Positions 16,240 to 25,705 of a stretch of 64,000 nucleotides of DNA are shown piece after piece. Under the pieces are notes generated by a model, which worked only from the letters and a program-made list of their open reading frames with translations, was not told where the DNA came from and did no database searches. The position numbers and the translations under genes are program-made. This stretch comes from Parabacteroides chongii (lineage in GTDB: Bacteria > Bacteroidota > Bacteroidia > Bacteroidales > Tannerellaceae), in the NCBI RefSeq assembly GCF_029581355.1, contig NZ_CP120849.1:3070501-3134500 (forward strand). Reading direction: 5' to 3'. Position 1 is the stretch's first letter; every line of letters begins with the position of its first letter.

Positions 16240-17760
16240 ATGTTAAACGCAAACGACTTAAAACAACTGGCTGACAAAGGTATCAGCGAACAACAGATTG
16301 AAGAACAACTGGCTTGTTTCGTCAAAGGCTTTCCTTATCTGGAAATAGCAGCTTCAGCATCAGTAGAAAAAGGAATCAGGGTTATATCGCAGGAAGACCA
16401 GGCAACCTATATGGGGGCATGGGATACTTACCTGGCTAAAAATAAACGGATCTTGAAGTTCGTTCCCGCCTCGGGTGCTGCCAGCCGTATGTTTAAGAAT
16501 CTCTATGAGTTCTTGTCGGCTCCGTACGATGTGCCGGCCAACGATTTTGAAAAGAAGTTTTTCAATGAGATAACGCACTTCGCCTTTTATGATGCATTGA
16601 ATGCTGTTTGCCTGGCAAACGAAGACAAAGACATCCCTGCTCTGGTCGCTGCCGGCAATTACAAGGCTGTCGTTGCCAACCTGCTGGAAGAAAAAGGCTT
16701 GAACTACGGGCAATTGCCTAAAGGCTTGCTGCAGTTCCACCGTGCCGGCGATTGTGTACGTACGGCGATGGAAGAACATTTGGCTGAAGGTGCCATGTAT
16801 GCCAAGAACAATGCCGGCGAGGTCAATATTCATTTTACTGTCTCTCCGGAGCACAAGGCTTTGTTTGAAAAGCTGGTATTGGAAAAGAAACCGGCGTATG
16901 AAGAGAAATTCTCTGTCGGCTACGATATCTCTTTCAGTGTTCAGAAACCGAGTACCGATACGGTTGCTGCCGATATGGAGAATAATCCTTTCCGTGACAA
17001 GAACGATAAACTGTTGTTCCGTCCCGGCGGTCATGGTGCGTTGATCGAGAACCTGAATGATGTGGATGCCGATGTGGTATTCGTGAAGAATATCGACAAT
17101 GTCGTTCCCGACAGTTTCAAATGTTCGACGGTTATTTTCAAAAAGGTGATAGCCGGTGTATTGGTTACTTTACAGGATCGTATCTTTAATTATCTGAATC
17201 TGATCGAAACTGGCAAGTATACACACGATCAGGTAGAAGAAATGATTCATTTCCTGCAGGACGACCTGTGCATCAAGAATCCGGACACCAAGCTGTTGGA
17301 AGATGCCGAACTGATCCTTTATATTAAGAATAAATTGCTGCGCCCGTTGCGCGTATGCGGTATGGTGAAGAATGTCGGTGAACCGGGCGGCGGTCCGTTC
17401 CTGGCTCAGAATCCGGACGGAACGGTCTCTTTGCAGATCCTGGAAAGCTCACAGATCGACCTGAAAGATCCGGCAAAGAAAGCGATGTTCGAACAGGGTA
17501 CACACTTCAATCCGGTTGATTTGGTTTGTGCATTGAAGAACCATAAAGGCGAAAAATATAATCTGCCTGATTATGTGGATAAAAATACTGGCTTTATCTC
17601 TTACAAGAGTAAGGACGGACGCGAACTAAAAGCCTTGGAGCTTCCCGGTTTGTGGAATGGCGCAATGAGCGATTGGAATACGGTGTTTGTAGAAGTTCCT
17701 ATCGAGACTTTCAACCCGGTAAAGACTGTTAACGACCTCTTACGTCCTGAACATCAGTAA
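16240..17760 (+). CDS. DUF4301 family protein
   Basis: A 506-aa protein starting at ATG 16240; an in-frame ATG at 16156 would give an unusual extension reaching back into a -7-like TACATTTG (16168-16175). It matches the Bacteroidetes DUF4301 family as I know it. Features seen: 'FVPASGAASRMFKNLYEFL' (a nucleotidyltransferase-like glycine/serine loop), 'LLFRPGGHGALIENLNDVDADVVFVKNIDNVVPD', and 'CGMVKNVGEPGGGPFLAQ'. These loops recall sugar-nucleotide pyrophosphorylases, but that is only a resemblance and the function is unknown. It has a terminator and no partner genes. Confidence 0.82.
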   Translation: MLNANDLKQLADKGISEQQIEEQLACFVKGFPYLEIAASASVEKGIRVISQEDQATYMGAWDTYLAKNKRILKFVPASGAASRMFKNLYEFLSAPYDVPANDFEKKFFNEITHFAFYDALNAVCLANEDKDIPALVAAGNYKAVVANLLEEKGLNYGQLPKGLLQFHRAGDCVRTAMEEHLAEGAMYAKNNAGEVNIHFTVSPEHKALFEKLVLEKKPAYEEKFSVGYDISFSVQKPSTDTVAADMENNPFRDKNDKLLFRPGGHGALIENLNDVDADVVFVKNIDNVVPDSFKCSTVIFKKVIAGVLVTLQDRIFNYLNLIETGKYTHDQVEEMIHFLQDDLCIKNPDTKLLEDAELILYIKNKLLRPLRVCGMVKNVGEPGGGPFLAQNPDGTVSLQILESSQIDLKDPAKKAMFEQGTHFNPVDLVCALKNHKGEKYNLPDYVDKNTGFISYKSKDGRELKALELPGLWNGAMSDWNTVFVEVPIETFNPVKTVNDLLRPEHQ

Positions 17761-17796
17761 CGACACAGGTCGATAAGTAAATGAACGTATAGAAGA

Positions 17797-17827
17797 GGCA
17801 GGTCCGGTTTTTGGACCTGCCTTTTTT
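17797..17827 (+). terminator. Rho-independent terminator after the DUF4301 gene
   Basis: GGCAGGTCC pairs perfectly with GGACCTGCC across a seven-base loop and is followed by six T residues. Confidence 0.88.
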
Positions 17828-17932
17828 GTTATAAAAATATAATATTGAGCACTATTCCAAAAAAGGAAAGTAAATTTGCATCTGTTTTTGAGTATGAGAA
17901 AAGTAAAGATTATTCACCCAAAAAGGAACAAA

Positions 17933-19027
17933 ATGAAACTGACGCGTTTATTAAGCTGTCTATTTTTATGTATAATAGGGATGTCATGTATCCAGGATGA
18001 AGCGCAGAATGCGGAAGCGGATATTGAAGATTGCATAGTCCCTGCCGATATATTACGTCGCGATCCTATTATTACAAATGATAAGGTAACATTAATGGTT
18101 AAGGCAGATACCGATTTGTCCAAACAATCCCCAGAGTTTACATTGACACCGGGTGCAACGATCTCGCCGGCAAGCGGGACAACCCGTGATTTCAGCGAAC
18201 CACAATATTATACGGTCACATCAGAAGATGGAAACTGGAAGAAGCGTTACGAAGTAACTTATATCGTGACAGGTATCGGTACTGAATATAATTTTGAAAA
18301 TGTAAAACATGCAGGTACTGCCGGTTATGATGTCTTTTATGAAACGGACAAGAACGGTAATACCATCATGGACTGGGCAAGCGGTAATCCGGGGTTTGCT
18401 CTGACAGATATGAATGCCAAACGTGATACCTTCCCGACACTTTCATCCTCTAATGGATATAAAGGTAATTGTGTGAAGTTGGTAACTCGTTCGACAGGTG
18501 ATTTTGGATCACGATTGGGAATGCCTATTGCTGCCGGTAACTTGTTTATGGGAACATTCGATATCCTTAGTGCTGTAACAAATGCCTTGAAGGCTACCAA
18601 GTTCGGTATGCCGTTCGAATATGTTCCGACTTATTTGACCGGCTATTATAAATATAAGGCAGGTCCGGAGTTCTCCGAATCGGGAAAGATCGTTTCCGGT
18701 AAAAAGGATATGTTCGATATCTATGCCATCTTCTACGAAACAACTGATAATGTGAAGATGCTGGACGGAACCAATAAGTTCACCCATCCGAACCTGATCT
18801 CCATCGCACGTATCGAAGACCCGAAAGAGACGGATGAATGGACACAGTTCTATCTGCCGTTCAAGACCCAGCCGGGTAAAACGATCGACAGAGAAAAACT
18901 GAAAGCCGGAAAGTATAACGTAGCTATTGTATTTTCTTCCAGCGTGGAAGGCGACTTGTTTAATGGAGCAGTCGGCAGTACATTATATATAGATGAAGTT
19001 GAACTGATCCATTCTTTGGAAGAATAA
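17933..19027 (+). CDS. PCMD-domain lipoprotein
   Basis: A 364-aa exported lipoprotein. I chose ATG 17933 because it begins directly with a lipoprotein signal ('MKLTRLLSCLFLCIIGMSC', lipobox Cys at residue 19); the longer frame from TTG 17876 would bury it. After an Ig-like strand-rich segment (about 45-125) comes a PCMD (putative carbohydrate metabolism) domain, with 'FENVKHAGTAGYDVFYET', 'NCVKLVTRSTG' and a C-terminal 'GSTLYIDEVELIH'. Such domains are usually on surface proteins of polysaccharide loci. The following beta-barrel gene starts 13 nt later, so the two are probably co-transcribed and may form a surface complex. Confidence 0.85.
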   Translation: MKLTRLLSCLFLCIIGMSCIQDEAQNAEADIEDCIVPADILRRDPIITNDKVTLMVKADTDLSKQSPEFTLTPGATISPASGTTRDFSEPQYYTVTSEDGNWKKRYEVTYIVTGIGTEYNFENVKHAGTAGYDVFYETDKNGNTIMDWASGNPGFALTDMNAKRDTFPTLSSSNGYKGNCVKLVTRSTGDFGSRLGMPIAAGNLFMGTFDILSAVTNALKATKFGMPFEYVPTYLTGYYKYKAGPEFSESGKIVSGKKDMFDIYAIFYETTDNVKMLDGTNKFTHPNLISIARIEDPKETDEWTQFYLPFKTQPGKTIDREKLKAGKYNVAIVFSSSVEGDLFNGAVGSTLYIDEVELIHSLEE

Positions 19028-19039
19028 ATAGAAAGCAGT

Positions 19040-19825
19040 ATGAAAAAACAATTAATCATAAGCATCCTGGGTTTATTACTCCTGACTTCGAACAGTCTGT
19101 TTGCCCAGAAAGACCGGAATGCCGGGATCGTTAATTCTTATTTGGTTGGATTGGAATATGAAGTAAAGGCAGGCTTGGGTATCGGTGGTACAGCCCCGCT
19201 GCCATTGCCGAAGGAGATACGTTCAATCGACAGTTACAAACCGGGATTGCAGATCGCTATCGAGGGGAATGTGACGAAATGGCTTAACCCGGCGCGTACC
19301 TGGGGGCTGATGCTTGCCTTGCGTCTGGAAACCAAAGGTATGAAAACGGATGCCCGCGTAAAGAATTACAGCATGGAGATCATCGGTGATGCCGGCGAGC
19401 GTATGAAAGGATTTTGGACGGGACAGGTGAAGACGAAAGTGAATAACTCTTATCTGACTGTTCCTGTTCTGGCTGCCTGGAAAGTTTCCCCGCGTTGGAA
19501 ATTAAATGTAGGGCCGTACGTGTCTTACCGTATGGAGGGGGATTTCACGGGTGATGTATACGACGGTTATCTGCGTGAACTCGATCCGACGGGCAACAAG
19601 GTTATATTCGATAATGGTAAAAGTGCTCCTTACGATTTTTCCAAAGACCTGCGCCGTTTCCAGTGGGGTATGCAGTTGGGAGGGGAGTGGAAAGCATTCA
19701 AGCATCTGAATGTATATGCCGATCTGACCTGGGGTATAAATGATATTTTCAAGAAAGATTTCGATACGATTACTTTTGCCATGTATCCTATCTATTTGAA
19801 TGTAGGTTTTGGTTATGCATTCTAA
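19040..19825 (+). CDS. outer-membrane beta-barrel protein
   Basis: A 261-aa protein with a signal peptide (about 1-22, ending 'NSLFAQ') and a strand-rich body ending in 'YPIYLNVGFGYAF', with a terminal aromatic residue typical of outer-membrane barrels. Repeated amphipathic strands such as 'SYLTVPVLAAWKVSPRWKLNVGPYVSYRM' are characteristic of PorT-like eight-stranded porins. It follows the PCMD lipoprotein gene by 13 nt and is closed by a strong terminator. Cargo unknown. Confidence 0.82.
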   Translation: MKKQLIISILGLLLLTSNSLFAQKDRNAGIVNSYLVGLEYEVKAGLGIGGTAPLPLPKEIRSIDSYKPGLQIAIEGNVTKWLNPARTWGLMLALRLETKGMKTDARVKNYSMEIIGDAGERMKGFWTGQVKTKVNNSYLTVPVLAAWKVSPRWKLNVGPYVSYRMEGDFTGDVYDGYLRELDPTGNKVIFDNGKSAPYDFSKDLRRFQWGMQLGGEWKAFKHLNVYADLTWGINDIFKKDFDTITFAMYPIYLNVGFGYAF

Positions 19826-19845
19826 TAGAATACACTATCATAGAG

Positions 19846-19881
19846 GCGGGAATATTTGATCGAATATTCCCGCTTTTTTTT
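19846..19881 (+). terminator. Rho-independent terminator
   Basis: GCGGGAATATT pairs perfectly with AATATTCCCGC across a six-base loop, with eight T residues after it. Confidence 0.9.
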
Positions 19882-19945
19882 ATGATTTATAATAAATTCC
19901 ATACATTTGCGGTATTAGATTTTAAGACCAATTTAATTTAATACC

Positions 19946-21295
19946 ATGAAAGAAAATGAGAAGAAAGGAATCTCCCGTAGAGAGTTCCTCGGTTTGTCCG
20001 CATTGGGACTAGCCAGTTTTACAATCCTTCCCAGCTGGTCGATCAACGGCATTCGTATTGCGCCAAGCGACCGTGTTGTACTCGGTTTTATCGGATTGGG
20101 TCAGCAGGGACTATCCGATTTTACCAGTTTTTCCAATTGTCCAGGCGTGCAGGTAGCTGCCGGTTGCGATGTAGATTCCATGAAGCGTGAACGTTTTGCC
20201 CGCAGGATCATGGCATGGCAGAAGAAACAGGGTGTAGCGCAGCGTTGCGATAGTTATGAATTTTATGAAGATATGCTGGAACGCAAGGATATCGATGCTA
20301 TCGAGGTGGCAACCCCCGACCACTGGCATGCGCTGACAACGATCCATGCCTGCCAGGCAGGAAAAGATGTGTATTGCCAAAAGCCGTTGGCTTATACCAT
20401 TGCGGAAGGACTGGCGATGGTGAAAGCCGTTCGTGACAACAAACGGGTGTTGCAGGTGGGCAGCCAGCAGCGTTCGAGTGAAGAATTTCAGAAAGCGATC
20501 GAACTGGTCCGCAATGGCGCAATCGGTCATATCGAGAGAATATACGCCCGTGTCGGTGCGCCTCCCAAACCATTGGATTTGCCGGAAATGCCTGTTCCCG
20601 GCAATCTGAATTTCAATCAGTGGATGGGACCGTTGAACGATCCGAAAGTTCATTATCATCCCGACCTTTGTCCTCCTATCTCGCTTGATCCGGAACAGAA
20701 CGAACAGTTATGGGGTGCGTGGCGCTGGTATCAGGAGACGGGTAACGGCTATACGGCGGACTGGGGTGCTCATATGTTCGATATTGCCCAGGCGGCTATC
20801 GGTATGGATGGTTCCGGGCCGGTTGAGTTCGCGCCGGCTGGCTATAACGGACAGAAGTATGCTTCAATGAAATATGCGAATGGCATTGTAATGACCGAAC
20901 AACCTTATCGCGAGGATAACGAGAACGCGCAAGGATTGCAATTTATCGGTGATAAGGGTTGGCTGAAAGTGGCACGCGGTTATATCGAATGCTCTGATCC
21001 GTCGCTGCTGAAGACTAAAAAGAAAGAAGTGGGCAAGGGAGAATATGAAGTGAGCTCTCCTCATATGCAGAACTTTATCGATTGCGTCCGTTCACGTGAG
21101 AATCCGATTGCACCGGTGGAAGTGGGCTGTAGTACCAATACCTTGTGCTGTCTGGCGAATATTTCCCGCGAACTGAATCGTCCGGTGAAATGGAATCCTG
21201 CCACATTAAGCTTCGTCGACGATAAAGAAGCTGCAGCACACCGTTTATACTGGTACCAGTATCGCAATCCTTATACGTTGCCGTATTGGAAATGA
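19946..21295 (+). CDS. Tat-exported Gfo/Idh/MocA-family oxidoreductase
   Basis: A 449-aa NAD(P)-dependent sugar or polyol dehydrogenase-like protein. A twin-arginine signal is clear: 'SRREFLGLSALGLASFTILPSW' begins at residue 10. The Rossmann fold follows with 'VLGFIGLGQQGLSDF', and the 'QKPLAYT' motif of the family provides the catalytic Lys-Pro pair; a C-terminal substrate domain contains 'GNGYTADWGAHMFDIAQAAIGMD'. Exported members of this family in Bacteroidetes often act on glycans with tightly bound cofactor; that is inference here. It is monocistronic between two terminator or repeat structures. A TACATTTG -7 box lies at 19902-19909 without a good -33. Confidence 0.9.
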   Translation: MKENEKKGISRREFLGLSALGLASFTILPSWSINGIRIAPSDRVVLGFIGLGQQGLSDFTSFSNCPGVQVAAGCDVDSMKRERFARRIMAWQKKQGVAQRCDSYEFYEDMLERKDIDAIEVATPDHWHALTTIHACQAGKDVYCQKPLAYTIAEGLAMVKAVRDNKRVLQVGSQQRSSEEFQKAIELVRNGAIGHIERIYARVGAPPKPLDLPEMPVPGNLNFNQWMGPLNDPKVHYHPDLCPPISLDPEQNEQLWGAWRWYQETGNGYTADWGAHMFDIAQAAIGMDGSGPVEFAPAGYNGQKYASMKYANGIVMTEQPYREDNENAQGLQFIGDKGWLKVARGYIECSDPSLLKTKKKEVGKGEYEVSSPHMQNFIDCVRSRENPIAPVEVGCSTNTLCCLANISRELNRPVKWNPATLSFVDDKEAAAHRLYWYQYRNPYTLPYWK

Positions 21296-21327
21296 ATTTA
21301 GCAAGATATGAGCTATCTATCCAGTTT

Positions 21328-21447
21328 GTATTAAGGAACACAGATGACGCAGACGAGCGCAGATAAACGCAGATAATATATTGTTTTAAAGAAAATAAAA
21401 AGTCTGCGAGCATCTGCGTATTCTGTGTCATCTGCGTTCCCTAATAC
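21328..21447 (-). mobile_element. miniature, gene-less derivative of the GxxExxY element
   Basis: A 120-bp segment with inverted ends: GTATTAAGGAACACAGATGA on the left and its near-complement ending CTAATAC on the right. Iterated CGCAGA/TCTGCG motifs lie inside both ends, as in the element at 6486-6931. Read on the minus strand, it still contains ATG plus codons for MTQNTQMLADFLF, nearly the same start as the full GxxExxY protein, and then runs straight into the opposite repeat. This looks like an internal deletion product, or a MITE-like unit. Confidence 0.65.
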
Positions 21448-21482
21448 GATCTGAATAGGTTCAAATTTGATAAATATTGAAT

Positions 21483-24400
21483 CTACCCTTTTCCTGCCTC
21501 TGCATTATTTCGGTATTGCGATGGGGGCATTCCTTTGATCTGTTTGAACATCGTGCTGAAATGACGGGGATATTCAAATCCTACGGCTTCGGATATTTCT
21601 GTGATATTCATCGTTGAATGGAGCAATAACAGTGAAGCCTTTTCAATACGGATCATATTGATATAATCATTTACTCCCATATTGGTCAGCGCCTTTAGTT
21701 TGGCATAAAGCGGCGTGCGGCTCATTCCCATTTGAGTAGTCAGGAACTTGACATCCAGTTCGCGGGAAGATATATTGTCATGGATCAGCTTATTCAGTTT
21801 CAGCATGAATTCTTCATCCAGGTTATTGGTCTGTGCCGGGATCGCTTCCGCCAAATGCAGATGGCTCTCTTTGTATTTCTGTTTGATCGCCTCCCTGTTC
21901 TTTAGCTGGTTGACGATAATAGCCAGCAACAGTTCCATATCGAACGGCTTGGAAAGGTAAGCATCAGCCCCGAGTTTGTATCCCAGCGTCGTACTGTCGA
22001 GGTCACCTCTTGCCGTGAGCAGTATCACCGGAATATGGCTGGTCGCCATGTCTTCCTTGATCCTTTTGCATAACTCATATCCGTTCATCTTCGGCATCAT
22101 GATGTCGCTGACGATGATATCCGGATGCTTCTGGTTGATTATTTCGAGCGCATCCTCTCCATCGCCGGCTACATAGATGTTTTTGAAAGAATCGAGCAAT
22201 GCTTCTTTCAGGAAAGAACTTAATTCCTTTTTGTCCTCTACGATGATGATGGAATAATTATTGGTAGAGAACGTTTCGGACTCGGATGATGTTTCAGCGG
22301 GGGACCATATATCCTGAAGGCTCTCTTCGTCTGTCTGTTCCTCGCTAGTTCCGTCTATCGGAAGTTCAAAGAAGAAAGTCGCACCTCCGTCGGCATTGTT
22401 CATTGCTCCGATGCTTCCGTTATGCTTCTCTATCAATAGCTTGGCAAAAGAGAGACCGATACCGCTTCCTGATTGCTCATGATTCCCCTGATAGTAGCGT
22501 GTGAAAAGTTTGTTCGCATCCAGGTTACCCAGACCGATACCCTGGTCGGCCACACTGATACGGGCTTTGCCGTCTTCCAGTTTGCTGGTAATCGTGATTG
22601 TCGTATCGGGCGAACTGAACTTCAAGGCATTCATCAGAAGATTGGATAAGACGGTGGTACATTTGGCTCCGTCGAATGTGACCTGATGAATATTCTCGTC
22701 CAGTCGGTATTCTATTCGGATATGGCGTGCTTCCAGTTCGCTTTCAAAATCTTTCGCAACGGAAATGATCCATTCGTTGAGTTGGTGAGGTGTCTTGTGC
22801 AAAGCTGTCTTTGTCTCTTTCAGGCTATTCATGTCCAGTACCATATTGATGGTATTTCGCATATCCAGCACTTGTTTGTATATGCCGGACAATTGTCCTT
22901 TCATGTTTTCCGGATCGTTCCACCCTTTTTTGTCGAGTATTCTTTTCAACGGGGCATAGATCAGCGTGAGCGGCGTGCGAAGTTCATGGCTTATATTAAT
23001 AAGGAAGTGCACTTTCTCTTCATTGATCCTGTTGGCATGTTCTTTCATTTGCCACTGCATTTTTCTGTTTCTGCGCCGGCGTGATACGTGGTCAAACCAG
23101 AAGAGCATCAGGGTCAGCAGAATAATAAAAAGGACAAAAACATAAGGACGCTGATACCAGGGTGGAGTGACTGTGATATGAAGCACTTCGGTCGGTTCAC
23201 TCCATTCCCCGCTTTTTGAGTTACAGGAAACCAGGATGGAGTAATCACCGGGTGCCAGCATGCGTAGGGAAAGGATATGATTGTATGTTTCAGTATATTG
23301 ATTATCCGTACCGTTGATCATGTAACGGTATAGTTTGTTCCTGAACACATCTTTCTCCATAGAGATTACTTTTATTTCTATCGAGCTGTGTGTATGAGGA
23401 ATGGTTATCCGGTTATTTCCACTGGATTCCAACTGGTCGATACATGAATTACCGTTCAGCAGGACATCCATCAGCCTTATTTCCGGTAAAGGTTCTTCTT
23501 TGGTAGATATGTTTTTATTGATACGAAGCAATCCGGAAGCTCCTCCCAAATAGATGTAGTCGGAAATGGAAGAGACTTGATATTTATAAATAAACTCATT
23601 CGTGGTATAGCCGTCCGACTCTCCCCAGGATGCAAACCGTTTCTTTTTCAAGTCGTACGAGAATAACATATTACGCGCACCGATCCAAAGTCTGTCCTGA
23701 TCGTCCAACAGCAAGGTAGAGACACTGTTGAAGAGTTTGGTCTCGATCTTGGTGAATACCCTGGTCTTTGAATCGAAATAGCCGAAGCCATATTCCGTTC
23801 CGATCCAGAAGATACCGTTTTTATCGCGGGCAACCGCCTTGATGGCTTCATGTTCCCCTATGCTGAGAAGCGTATATAAGGTATCGTTGCCATGGTGAGC
23901 CTCATACAGTTTATTGCTTTGAATGATAAAAGCCGATTGGTCGTCGGTACAAACCATCTTCATCGGCCCGGTGGCTAACCTGCCTCCGTCGATTTTGAGG
24001 AACGAGTATTTGCCTGTCCGGTGATTATGGGTGACGGCGTTTTTACCGAGATAGTAAGACCACTCGTCTGTGATCCGGTAAGCCATCGAAGCATTGCCGC
24101 TATGGAACTGGTCGATTGTGGTAGCTTCATCGATGACATAGAAAGGACGGCTATAGCGTCCTGTTTCTTTGTTGAATAGGTAAAGACCTTTTGTATAGAG
24201 TGATACAAGTAATTCGGAATCGGAATAATCGGTAATGGATACGATTTTATCCCCGTAAGTAGCCGGATAGTGTTTGAACGTATCGGTGTAGGGATTGTAC
24301 TGGTTAATACCTCCTCCGTCCGTACCCAGCCATAAACGTCCTTTCTTGTCTTCGTGGATACTGCTGACCGATATATCACTCAGTCCGTTGGTGTTGTTAC

Positions 24401-25433
24401 GGGGTACATCTTTATATGTTTTCATGAAAACCTCCTTGATGCCGATCATGCCGCCCCGTACGGTACCTACCCAGATATTTTCCTGTTTGTCTTTATAAAT
24501 ACATTTGACGGAGTTTACCGGCAGAGTACTCATGTCTCCCGGCGTATGCATGATAGCGGTAATATCGGAAGGATGATCCATATCCATGATATTGATGCCT
24601 CCTCCGTCGGTCGTGATCCAAAGTTTATTGTTTATCTCCATGAAATCGAGGACCAGGTTCGTGTTTAGTTTGGAGTTTTCCGCATGGATATCGTAAAGTT
24701 TTTCTCCGTTTGGGGCGTAGCAGACAAAACCTTTGTTATAGGTAGAGAGATAAAGTCTTTTCTTGCTGTCGAGGTAAGCGGCGTTCAAATTTTTCTGAAC
24801 CGGATAGTTTGTGTCGGATATCTGTCCGGAAACCGGATTATATCTGAGGACTCCTTTACTGATGGAAATAAGGAGTAATTCTTCTTTATCCCAGCGTTTT
24901 ATATAATGGGGAGAAAAATTGGAGGAATCTTTCGATAGAATCTGTCTTTTACTGAATGTCTTCTTTTTATAATCATAGGAGAATAGTCCGTCGTTGGCTG
25001 TAAACAGGATGGAGCCGGAAAGCGGATAAAATGAGTTCGACAGGATTGGTTTGCCTTCGAATAATAGGGGGCGAAACGAGTCACTGCTTTTATCGTATAG
25101 GGTCAATCCGTTATTGGTCGAAATCCATATATTGTTGACAGAATCTTCTGCAATGAAATAGATGGTATTTCCGGGTAGAGAGTTTGGATTGTCTTTTTCA
25201 TGGTAATAACTTTTCATATCATACCGGTCGAAACAGTTCAGACCGGAAGCAGTGCCGATCCATATTAATCCTTTGTTATCAGCCAGGATACAATGGACGG
25301 TAGTTTGCGACAGTCCTTTGTCGAGACCCAACTGCTGGAAATAGTAGCTGGGATTGGCCCCCCGTCCATAACCGATGCAGGTGAAAAACAAGAACAAAAT
25401 GTATAATATCCTAAAAATAGAGTTGTTTCCCAT
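21483..25433 (-). CDS. hybrid two-component system sensor/regulator (HTCS)
   Basis: A 1316-aa one-protein two-component system; ATG 25433 gives a signal or membrane segment 'MGNNSIFRILYILFLFFTCIGYG', whereas the frame's earlier starts add a non-signal extension. Order: periplasmic Reg_prop beta-propeller repeats ('NKGLIWIGTASGLNCFD', 'DSVNNIWISTNNGLTLYD'), Y_Y_Y domain, transmembrane helix ('VFVLFIILLTLMLFWF'), HisKA 'NISHELRTPLTLI', HATPase 'NLLMNALKFSS' and 'DQGIGLG', receiver 'IVSDIMMPKMNGYE', and AraC-type helix-turn-helix at the C-terminus. HTCS proteins bind glycan breakdown products and activate the adjacent locus. It is divergent from the SusC gene at 25706, the expected target. Confidence 0.96.
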   Translation of the reverse strand: MGNNSIFRILYILFLFFTCIGYGRGANPSYYFQQLGLDKGLSQTTVHCILADNKGLIWIGTASGLNCFDRYDMKSYYHEKDNPNSLPGNTIYFIAEDSVNNIWISTNNGLTLYDKSSDSFRPLLFEGKPILSNSFYPLSGSILFTANDGLFSYDYKKKTFSKRQILSKDSSNFSPHYIKRWDKEELLLISISKGVLRYNPVSGQISDTNYPVQKNLNAAYLDSKKRLYLSTYNKGFVCYAPNGEKLYDIHAENSKLNTNLVLDFMEINNKLWITTDGGGINIMDMDHPSDITAIMHTPGDMSTLPVNSVKCIYKDKQENIWVGTVRGGMIGIKEVFMKTYKDVPRNNTNGLSDISVSSIHEDKKGRLWLGTDGGGINQYNPYTDTFKHYPATYGDKIVSITDYSDSELLVSLYTKGLYLFNKETGRYSRPFYVIDEATTIDQFHSGNASMAYRITDEWSYYLGKNAVTHNHRTGKYSFLKIDGGRLATGPMKMVCTDDQSAFIIQSNKLYEAHHGNDTLYTLLSIGEHEAIKAVARDKNGIFWIGTEYGFGYFDSKTRVFTKIETKLFNSVSTLLLDDQDRLWIGARNMLFSYDLKKKRFASWGESDGYTTNEFIYKYQVSSISDYIYLGGASGLLRINKNISTKEEPLPEIRLMDVLLNGNSCIDQLESSGNNRITIPHTHSSIEIKVISMEKDVFRNKLYRYMINGTDNQYTETYNHILSLRMLAPGDYSILVSCNSKSGEWSEPTEVLHITVTPPWYQRPYVFVLFIILLTLMLFWFDHVSRRRRNRKMQWQMKEHANRINEEKVHFLINISHELRTPLTLIYAPLKRILDKKGWNDPENMKGQLSGIYKQVLDMRNTINMVLDMNSLKETKTALHKTPHQLNEWIISVAKDFESELEARHIRIEYRLDENIHQVTFDGAKCTTVLSNLLMNALKFSSPDTTITITSKLEDGKARISVADQGIGLGNLDANKLFTRYYQGNHEQSGSGIGLSFAKLLIEKHNGSIGAMNNADGGATFFFELPIDGTSEEQTDEESLQDIWSPAETSSESETFSTNNYSIIIVEDKKELSSFLKEALLDSFKNIYVAGDGEDALEIINQKHPDIIVSDIMMPKMNGYELCKRIKEDMATSHIPVILLTARGDLDSTTLGYKLGADAYLSKPFDMELLLAIIVNQLKNREAIKQKYKESHLHLAEAIPAQTNNLDEEFMLKLNKLIHDNISSRELDVKFLTTQMGMSRTPLYAKLKALTNMGVNDYINMIRIEKASLLLLHSTMNITEISEAVGFEYPRHFSTMFKQIKGMPPSQYRNNAEAGKG

Positions 25434-25518
25434 CGTATTCCATTCTAATATCCGCAAATGTACTAAAACATGTCCAAAGATGAAAGTATTCGGCATAATC
25501 AGAACTTTAGGATGGTTT

Positions 25519-25545
25519 TTGACATGAAAAGTACATTTGTTGACA
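25519..25545. promoter_or_regulatory. candidate HTCS operator: direct repeat in the divergent spacer
   Basis: TTGACA occurs at 25519-25524 and again at 25540-25545, 21 bp apart (two helical turns), between the HTCS and SusC genes. Spaced direct repeats suit binding by a dimeric AraC-type output domain. Chance occurrence is not excluded. Confidence 0.35.
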
Positions 25546-25705
25546 CCGGAGCAGGACGGAAAATGCAACTTTGCCTTTGCAATTATTAACTAATGAAGAC
25601 CGCTAATGGAGTGAGTTATGAGTTGAGTTATTTTTGGAGTGGAATGACCACTATTCTTTATTTGTCTTGAGAACTTTATTTTATTATCATTTAAAATTAG
25701 ATTTT

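Noticed and set aside
21075..21431. 118-aa minus-strand ORF beginning MTQNTQ
   Set aside because: Only the first 13 or so codons match the GxxExxY protein; the rest is the opposite repeat and then antisense of the oxidoreductase. Treated as a remnant within the miniature element, not a gene.
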